This document shows positions 56,209-64,000 of a stretch of DNA of 64,000 nt, in pieces. Within the stretch, counting starts at the first letter, position 1. Every line of letters begins with the position of its first letter. The translations under genes and the position numbers were made by a program. A model generated the notes under the pieces. It worked only from the letters and a program-made list of their open reading frames with translations. It did no database searches and was not told the origin of the DNA. Origin of the DNA: Lenzites betulinus (Eukaryota; Basidiomycota; Agaricomycetes; Polyporales; Polyporaceae); the NCBI GenBank assembly GCA_022264855.1, contig JABYQU010000014.1, positions 496,001-560,000 of the forward strand, given 5' to 3'.

Positions 56209-58359
56209 TCATACAGCCTTCTCCTTGCCCTTCCGGGAGGCCTTTTGTTTGGACATCTTGGTGATTGCAGCCTCGCGGAACGGCTGCGAGGCATCAGGGT
56301 ATGTTAGAATACATCTGGAGATCTCGAGGAAGAGCTGACCTGCAAATCGGCTTCTGAAGCCACGTTGAAGGCGTCGTATATGTCGTACGCAGTGGCATCG
56401 GGCCACTTGGCGGCATGAGCCTGCGCAAAACGGTGCCTGGCCCAGAGAGTGTGGTGAGCGTCGATATTTACCGGTCAGTACGAATGGAATACCTTGTTTC
56501 GCCGAGCTGAACGCGTCTGCGAGTCAGGCAGGGATCTTTCCATCGCATTAGGTTTACGCACCACAACGTCCTCATGGGACATGGCTTCCCACCACGTGTT
56601 GAATTCCCGCACCGTCGGATTGGGGTGTTTCTTGGCGAAACCGATTGCGGTCAGGTTCCTGAGGTACATAATCAGTACAGGCGATTGTATTGAATGTATC
56701 ACTGATGCGAGTTGGGATATACCTTGCAGTCAAGGATGCCTTCGAGATACGCAGGCGAGGGACCTTGGTGTTAGCAAGCGAAGCTGACATAGGCGGGCCT
56801 GTGCCCAGACTGGCGGAGGCAGGAGAACGCGCCATCGGGGGTGCCCACACGATCGGATCTGCGCTATCTTGCATGGGAGTTACGCCATCGCCATCGCCTA
56901 TCGGCACAGGCACGATTGGACTGCCGCGCAGAATGACTGTGGCAGGATCCCCACTGCTGGCTGTCGTTGCCGTAGATGTAGGGGAGGCAGCGCTTGAATC
57001 CGTGTATACAAAAGTGAGTGGTTAAACGACCGTCCTGGCATGATACTCACAATACACTCTCCATCTCCCCATCATCGAGCTTCTTCAAAAATGCGCGTGC
57101 GCGCGCGGGGTTGGCAAGGATGGACAAGGGGGCAATCGGCGAGACATCTGGCGTGGGCAAGATCACTATGTTCCGGAAAAGATCGGTATTAGTGCGGCGA
57201 AGAGATGCCTTATACAGACTTACGCTCGGCATAGTCCAGTGATTGTTCGCGCCGTGAGCCCTCCACGTTTGCGCGCTTTGCCGGCCGTTCATCGAGAACA
57301 TCTCCGGACACCGTGGGTGGGCATGCGCGTTTAGGAACGCGGACTATATGCGGCTCGTTGATGGGTTCCTCCTTGATCGAAACGGCGCGCTGAGCACCTT
57401 TGATCGCAAGGGCGCGTGAGCGTATCCAGCTGGAGTAGCGTTCGCTGGCGAACAGGGCCAACTTATAGTGACCTTCACAGAGGGAAAGCTCCGGAAAATT
57501 GCGATACATTTCTTGGCGGTGGTCAGAAACGATGTCGCTGCCGGCCTGAGACCACTTCTCGGGCAGTTTACGTTCATTACGATACTTTTCCCATAGATGC
57601 CGCTGAAACTCTGACATCTCGGTCAGCCGGCCCTTTGAGATGACCGATCCATCGGCATGCTGTAGATATATGCGGACGTTGTGAGCATTGTGGCGGAGAT
57701 GGTGCTTGTCACCGTGTTGTTGGTATGGCGTCCACGATTCCCGTGTCCAAAACGTTATGTTGGGATAGAGATCGGGCTGTGGCTCGGGCGGGGCGGTCTC
57801 TGCAGTCGTTTCGCGCGTGCAGGCACCGGAGGCGCCCGAGATGGGTGAAATGCGCGCAAGGATGGTGTCGCACATCTCCCTGGATACCCAATCAGCATGT
57901 TTATGCACAATAGATGGACCGATTACCTTCCCTGGTCGTATCTTCCGCGAAGTTCGCCGATATTCTGCTGCAACATGTCATTTTTCTTAATTAACTCGGA
58001 ATGTTGGGCCAGAAGAAATTGGTAGATATGATTGTGTAGGAGGAGTTCGTGGGAAGCCTCGCGGACAATTTGCGTTGGAGAGGGAGGGGTGTACGACATC
58101 TTGTAGTCGATCATTGGATGAATTCGCACTGATATTGAGTATATGCGGTGCTCACCTTGGAAAAACCGCTAGCAGATGCACGATATGCATCGGGAAAATG
58201 GTCAGGATGCTTAGGATAGGCTGTTTGATAGTCCTTGGTTGGCTGCGGTGATGTCAGTGTTCTGATAGAGTCTGGTAGAAAGCCTTGGCTGTGCGTCGGC
58301 GTCAGATTGATGGGACTTGTCAGAAACTCTGTCGGCGGCTGGGTGGCTGATATATCCAT
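56209..58359 (-). CDS. Transposon accessory gene K (possible DNA-binding partner)
   Basis: This multi-exon gene starts at the ATG at 58359 (MDISATQPPTEFLT). Early exons hold a helical Gln/Leu-rich part (LHNHIYQFLLAQHSELIKKN, about 57990-58060) that could be a coiled coil. The largest exon (57210-57908) has FWTRESWTPYQQH, LWEKYRNERKLPEKWS and YKLALFASERYSSWIRSRA, followed by a basic PKRACPP segment. Later exons are Ser/Pro-rich, then NPTVREFNTWWEAMSHEDV, and the gene ends in a Lys-rich tail (KQKASRKGKEKAV). I do not recognise the family. The location within the element and the basic character make a TnpA-like role plausible. Confidence 0.55.
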
Positions 58360-58565
58360 GTTTCCCCCCGGATGCGATGATATTCGAGGAGTTTTCGGAT
58401 GCGTGTGCTGAAGATATGGACTTCGAGTAGCTGGGGATCAGAGAGTTGTCGCGGTTCGAGTTCAGGGAGCTAGAGCGTGACAGTCACATTCTCGCAAATC
58501 CCGCGCGCTTAGGTAGTCGCCCTACCACTTTCGACAGTCACCTTCACTTTCTGGTCCAAGCTGCC

Positions 58566-59713
58566 ATGTCCCTCCGCCATGATAACAGCATACCTTCCTT
58601 GGCATCTCCTGCGACCGAACACTGGGAGAAAATTTGTGCAAGAGGAGCTGTCGCCGAAGATGGTCTGTACGATGCTGAGAGGTTTGCGGAAGGCGCCTCC
58701 AGGTAAGTTGTGGGGCGCTTTTCGCCGTTGACATGCTCATAATATTCCCAAAATGACAGTACCAATTGCCATTCGACCTCGTTCATTCTCCGTCGTTCCA
58801 CAACCCCCACGATTTCCGATATCCAGGTCCCAGCCACAGGTCTCCACCACGTGAGCATCCAGTTCCGCGAACTCGCCAAGATCGCTGCCCGCGCAAACGT
58901 GCAGACCAGTACCCAAGACATCTACGACTATGAATCCCTCGGAGATGCATATCATGAGGTGTTAGCAGGGTTTCAGAGCTTGCAGGGTGCCTTAATAGGC
59001 CTGGGCGACCCGCGGTTGATCGAACTAGTCCACACCAAGTACGTCGTTCTACGTTTGGCACAAGTTTGTAATTCACCTTTTGTAGCGACATCAACACCAG
59101 CCTGCCGTCCTTCCTGTCGACATATGAACAGTCTGTTCACACTGCCGCACCCATCGGCTCCCCATCTTCGCCAAAATCTTCTTCGATCACGCCCACGCAA
59201 GCACGCTGCGCTGTAAGCACGCCCTCAACCGCACGCATCCAGGACCTCCCCGCTAGCACTCAGGACTTCGCCGCACACTCTGTCACACATCTGGGCTCGT
59301 GCACCTCTACCCCGTCTCGCACGCGCGTCGACACTCGTGCTCATGCGCATGCATCAGCGCCGTCTCGCATGCGCGCCCGCGCGCGGTCTACGCTGACGCC
59401 GGCACATCCATATATGTCCTCCATCGCTGGGCCTCTTGTGTCTGCACCTGTCTCCGCAGACTCGTGCGACACTCCCGGAGACCTGCGCCGCCAGCCTCTG
59501 ACTCCTGCCTGTGGAACTCCGTCTTCAGTTACTGAGTCTAGCTTCTCGGACTATCTGTACACGCTTGAGCTGCTCTCTGATCCGACTCAGTGTGCTAGTC
59601 CACTCACTCCCCAAACCCGTCGCCGACTTGTAGCTGAGGCGGCTCGAGGTCGTGATTTAGTAGTACCTTCATCCTGTCCTTATGAGATCGAGCTTGAAAT
59701 GCCCGCAATGTGA
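58566..59713 (+). CDS. Transposon accessory gene L, unknown
   Basis: The first exon starts at the ATG at 58566 (MSLRHDNSIPSLASPATEHW) and ends near 58705. An intron leads to TPTISDIQVPATGLHHVSIQ and YESLGDAYHEVLAGFQSLQG (58760-59039). After a further intron comes a long Ser/Thr/Pro-rich part and the end VAEAARGRDLVVPSS...EMPAM at 59713. The middle looks helical. No domain is recognisable. It is the only plus-strand gene of the element and faces the transposase 3' end. Confidence 0.45.
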
Positions 59714-59738
59714 ACACCAAATAACTATTACGCAAATA

Positions 59739-62700
59739 TTATTCGTCAGGCTCGTCTTCCTCGATGATTACATCTAACATGCCCGCCCGATGGCTCGCGT
59801 CGAGCCCCAGTTTCTCGACTAGAAAATAATTGCTCCCCACTTGGAAGTGAGGCTGCACCATGTTCCCTGCGTTGATGTGTACGTCCGAATCCGGGACCAT
59901 GCCGACAACTGATTGAATGCAAGTTACGTCAATAACGCGCAGCGCAGCGCTACCCAGGTAAGGGGCCAGCCAAACAGTTCCGTGGAGCTCCTGATATAGT
60001 GCTTCGTCCCGGGGACCAAACACTGACACCATGGCCACAGTGCGATATATCCCTAATCGCAAATTAGCTAATTTCCGAGGCTGAAACCGGATAACTCACC
60101 TTGTGCTTCATCCTCGGCGATCCTACAGAAGTATTGCACCTCTCCTATGATACTGCGTCCGTCGACAACAGCCTGCTTTATCGCTTAGTGATGATGCAAA
60201 TATATTTAATGGAAATGATGCGTACCTTGATAACGCGCGCAATGCGAACTTTCGAGAGCGGCTGTTCCTCTTCCTTCCATGCGGAACGTGCGACTTGATC
60301 GTTCGGAAGACGGAGGCGCGCCCATTTTTGGACCCGCAGCGAGAACTCCGCGGGATCTCCCAAGTCTTCGTGCCCGAGGTTGCCGAGATATGTGTGAAAA
60401 GCCACAGCCTCAGAGTCCGAGACCCAGCGAGCACTCCGATCCCTCGCGCGCAAGAGAACGTAACCAGCCCCCAGATCCAGAGACCCGCGAGGCAGGTATG
60501 GCTGTCCAAAGCCCGGGTCGAGGCTGGGAATCATAGCTTTCAGAGCGTTGATCTGACAACGAAGCAGTGCGCGTTCGGAAAGGTTGGCGAATGGGTTTGA
60601 GGGTTGCCGGATCTCGCCGCCCAGGTCCCCGATGCTGCGTTCCATGATGTATTGTGTGTGTCCCATGAGAGGGCCGGAGAGCGGAATCTGGCGGGGGCCA
60701 TGTGCCATCGCGTGAATGCATGGTCGGACATGGTGGAGAAGATCGACATCGCGGTTGTAGTACAATACCTCGAACTCGTTCGCAGCCTGGCTCGCGAATT
60801 GATCAGCCTTCACAAGCTCGGATCTAGATATTGATGTCTTGCCCATCAGTTGGCCGGCGGCTACGAATTTGCAGTAGTTCTTGAGATATGCCCCTGGGAG
60901 GACGCGTCGGAGCATGGCCAGACCGTACCCATAAAAATAGGTCATCCACTCCTTGGCTTTGTAGCCGCTGCTGATCTTCTCGGCGATATTGCGAGGGGGC
61001 GGTCGAAAGAGCCAGGGAGATAAGCGGCTGCCCTAGCCACTTCGGCGCCGTGCTCGAGCCACAAGTCATCCTGAAGTACAGCCCAAGGCTGTTCCGAAGC
61101 GTCCTGTTGGCTGCCAGAAATAGTACCGCGCCAGAGCCCCAGGAACAGATCAGTGATGTTAAGTGCCACCAGATGCATGTAGTCCAGAGGGAAACACCCA
61201 GGGAGATCAAATCGCCGAGACAAGCCGCTGAAGATGCTGGGTTTGCTGAGTCCGGTCTCCTTGCGAACGCGTTCGTACTCGGCTGTAGTCTGCGAGGCAA
61301 CAAGGCGTGCGATATTGTCGTCGTAGTCCGTAGCAAGGGCACTGGGAGGGACAGTCAGGGTGGCAAGATCCACATCGCCATGTGAGCAACCAGGGACGGA
61401 GTATGGCGGAGCCGGTTGCAGCAACACCGGATAATACGTGCCGAGCTTCGGTTTTCGACGCCAGATCAAGGGGCAGTACAATCTACAGCCGCGGCGCCCT
61501 GTGTGACCGACCATACCGCTCATGAGAGCCATTGCAGGACCGTCGGCAAGGACTAGAGCCAAGAAGAGATATACCAGCCGCGTAGAGTCCTTCGAAGCAT
61601 CCCAGATTGTAAGCCCTTCGCGCATGAGAGCCGAGACATGGAACAAGCCAGGGAAGAGGAATGAGTCCAGGTCCTTAGGGTGATTCGGTCCGGGAATCAT
61701 GGCGCCCGGGAGGACGTACTTGCGGCGGTAGCGCTTGTCGGGGCCCAGGTTAAGTACAACCCAGATGTAGATCCAGCAGTCGGACTTCTTGCTGCGATAG
61801 AGCTGGGCACCGTCGATTGACATCATGACGACAACATCATCCTTGCCAATTTGCTGCGCGGCGTAGGCTCCCCAGAAACGACTGCCGTGCGAGATGTCGT
61901 CGAAACTCTTGAGTCGACCAGTAGCCTCGATCTGTTGCACGACGTCTTCAACGGCCTCGGAGAGGTAACCCATCGCCGCAGCGCCCTCGGGGGTCCGGTA
62001 CTGGGCCTGTATTTGCGGACCGATTGGCATCGTGTAGAACTGCTGGCGTGCGACCTTCTTGGCACCGATATTCTTGCGGGCATCGAGCTCGTCGTACCGT
62101 GGCTCCGAGCATCTCGGACACTTGTCCATCTGCGAGTACGGACCGGTAAAGGCCACACAGCTCGCGACGCACATGTCGTGCACGATGGGCACAATGCCAG
62201 TGAGCATCTCGACCTTCTTCTTGACTAGGTAGAAGGAGAGAAGCTGGCGTTCGGGGTAATGGCGCTTTAGGGTCGCACAGACCTTGTTGTAATGATCCTG
62301 GGATGCATTGTGGAGGTCTAGGTACAGCTCTATCGATAACATGTGGTCGGGGTTGTCGATCTCCAGAAGCTCCTCGGGCGGGTTCCTGAGGAGCTCGCAT
62401 GTCTCGGCGCTGAGACCGCCTAGAGCGGATTCCAGTGTGGCACCTTTGAGCAGCCGGATGAAGTCCAGCGCTCGCTTCATATCTTCCAATGTAACCGTGA
62501 CGTCCTGCAGGGCCTCTGCGCGTCCACGCGCATTCTCCTGCGCATTTTCACGCCTGCGCGCCTCTTCATCCGGGTCATCGTCCTCGTCGAGGACGTCCTC
62601 CACGGTCACACGATGTGCCCGACGCGGGGGTTCCTCCGATACATGGCGCGACACAGGTGGGTCGGCGAAGGGATCCACGGGAGGAGGCCCCGGGCTCGGG

Positions 62701-63152
62701 GAATGCTCTGAGGGCGCGCGGTCCGGGGACAGCGGGAGAAATGCACGTAGATCACCCTGTCATTACGGGGATTTCAATACATATATTTGAGATGAACATG
62801 TATGGATACTTACATTGCGCTCGCCCGGACCTGGCGTGTTTTGTGGCGAGACTTCCCTAGTCCGAGCGCGCTTGGGTGTATGCGCGTCTCCATCACTTCC
62901 TTCCGGCGTGTCGGCACGGTCTGTCCCAGTGCGCTTCCTGCGTAGTCCATTAACGACTGATTGCGTGAGCTCCGAGACTGCTGCGACGGTCCGATGACGG
63001 AAGTAGGTCGTTTTGGAGACATTCTGAGGGCGTCCGAGACAGAACTTCTGGCAGGTGCATATATACTTCTTATGTACGCGCAATGGTTTCATGCGCTCAT
63101 TTGGGGGATCTGGAGGGTCCTGGAGGTCCTGTAGAGACATCGGAGGAGGCAT
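59739..63152 (-). CDS. Tnp2-like transposase of the 8-kb element
   Basis: The first exon from the ATG at 63152 carries a Cys motif (KYICTCQKFCLG) and a basic patch. The main exon (about 60942-62700) has SFYLVKKKVEMLTGIVPI, a zinc-ribbon-like CPRCSEPRY after HDMCVASCVAFTG, VMMSIDGAQLYRSKKSDCW, and PKDLDSFLFPGLF. DGPAMALMSGMVGHTGRRGC and LDYMHLVALNITDLFLG then match the Tnp2 order of element 1 (IIPGP..., CD.PAAHK.GGF, DPMHNLFLG). Later exons have YCKFVAAGQLMG, VRPCIHAMAHGPRQ and MERSIGDLGGEIRQPSNPFAN, and a last exon ends EEDEPDE at 59739. No disabling change is seen. It belongs to a different branch from the element 1 enzyme. Confidence 0.8.
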
Positions 63153-64000
63153 GCAGGGCACAGGACATGGGAGGAAGAGATTGGATTGGAGGGGGCGGGA
63201 GATACAGCACATATTGAGTACCTAATGGACGCGAAACGGCTCTGCGAGACACTCGCGCGCGCGCACGTTCTCGTGAACAGGGCTTGTGCTGTGGATATGG
63301 AGTATTATGCTGACTTATGCCTGTAACGGGTGTGCGCAAGCGTGTGTCGCGACACAAGGGCGCGTGCGTTGGTCGCAACGTCGAAGCAGGAGGAAGAGCT
63401 GTCAAGTACATTAGCGCCCTGCACGATGTCACTCTATTGCGCCCGAGGGTCTTCGGGCCGGCAGATGCCACGAGAGGGAGCCCTAAGCGCCCATAGCTGT
63501 TTCTCACCAGGTGTTAACAATCGTATCACTCCGTAAAACGTGCAAGGTGCTATACGACGAAACCCACGGTGTTCTTCTCTCGGACCGTCGCAAGCTCTTG
63601 CTCCATTACGTAGCCATCCCCGACAAATTGTGGAACCTACTATCCTGCACGCGAGCGGTGGTGGGTGGTTTTGCGGCTTTGAGTTTCTTCCTTCGCGATC
63701 CTTCCGCGCGACCAGACGACCTTCAAATTTTCGTCCCCACCATGTTCGCAGACGAATTGGAAGCATTGCTCGTCAAAGATGAAGCCCTACAGATCAAACT
63801 CATCTCTGTACGCGACCATCGAACCAATCCTCACACCATGCCTCCCCGTGTCAGACGGATCACTACGTACTCCACACTTTCCCGCCGTTCTATATCCATC
63901 CACGCATCCGCTTCCGATTCACCACTGGAACCGATCGCGAGGTCGACTACGAGCGCGTTGATCAACTGGGTCTCACCACACGCTTTCGTCTGCGCATACC

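Larger units (their letters stand above)
55496..63511. mobile_element. 8016-bp Tnp2-like DNA transposon with exact ends
   Basis: The left terminal repeat 55496-55524 and the right one 63483-63511 match at 25 of 29 positions inverted (CC-GGT-AGAAA--GCTATGGGCGCTTAG). TGTTAAC flanks it at 55489-55495 and 63512-63518, a 7-bp target duplication. Inside are three genes: an accessory gene (minus), a second one (plus) and the transposase (minus). It has everything expected of an autonomous element and is recent enough to leave the target frame recognisable. Confidence 0.9.
55356..64000 (+). pseudogene. Family I gene 3, split by an 8-kb Tnp2 element; right end cut
   Basis: Exon 1 (55356-55387, MEQIENPPII) joins by a phase-2 intron to exon 2 at 55445 (LPPEIKRMIVDNCDLLT). 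The element begins at 55496. Coding resumes at 63519 with IVSLRKTCKVLYDETHGVLL, so removing the element and one TGTTAAC copy gives an unbroken F-box (CDLLT-IVSLRKTC). The frame then stays open to the window edge with TRAVVGGFAALSFFLRD, PDDLQIFVPT and SALINWVSPHAF. It aligns closely with I2. It was intact before the insertion; the C terminus lies outside the window. Confidence 0.78.

Noticed and set aside
1..64000. CRISPR arrays, rRNA or bacterial operon features
   Set aside because: No regularly spaced repeats and no rRNA; intron-rich genes show a eukaryotic nuclear genome.

Overview
This window looks like nuclear DNA of a basidiomycete fungus, probably an agaricomycete. The evidence is dense spliceosomal introns of about 45-60 bp (GT..AG, often several per gene), two Tnp2-like transposases of the type abundant in agaricomycetes, an intact basidiomycete-style Helitron, a fungal-kinase relic, and several recently amplified families that I recognise only from basidiomycete-like patterns. 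All gene models were spliced by eye.

Layout. (1) 1-11.1 kb is transposon territory. It holds a copy of an upstream repeat (R), an 845-bp palindrome with tRNA-like promoter boxes, and a Tnp2-like transposase (minus) flanked by two accessory genes. (2) 11.1-13.4 kb has no gene I can support. (3) 13.4-31.4 kb holds five paralogous signal-peptide/single-TM genes (A at 13.4-14.6 kb, E, B, C and D at 22.3-31.4 kb), split by a conserved housekeeping island at 15.4-19.9 kb. The island contains a DUF1748 protein, OST2/DAD1, mitoribosomal mS42 and the AP-3 mu subunit. A 1.46-kb foldback transposon with a 9-bp target duplication sits about 100 bp upstream of the AP-3 gene. (4) 31.6-32.6 kb is an isochorismatase-family hydrolase. 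(5) 32.8-40.0 kb is an intact Helitron Rep/helicase whose N terminus resembles a retropepsin fold. (6) 40.2-64 kb is an interleaved cluster of at least three paralogous families that I cannot name. Family F is a two-module beta-rich protein with 5-6 copies, family G has 2 copies, and family I (F-box-like plus nucleotidyltransferase-like) has 3 copies.

Two cluster members are interrupted inside coding exons by transposons whose ends can be read to the base. F2 carries a 2808-bp near-perfect palindrome at 41833-44640, flanked by TTTTAGC. I3 carries an 8016-bp three-gene Tnp2 element at 55496-63511, flanked by TGTTAAC with 29-bp terminal repeats. In both, removing the element and one target copy leaves an open reading frame that continues into the conserved family motif. 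F4 has an in-frame stop and TM gene D has an in-frame TAG, so the window shows families expanding and decaying at once.

The best candidate for something undescribed is the Helitron-adjacent F/G/I cluster. Its members share architecture and intron positions but are too divergent to be simple recent duplicates.
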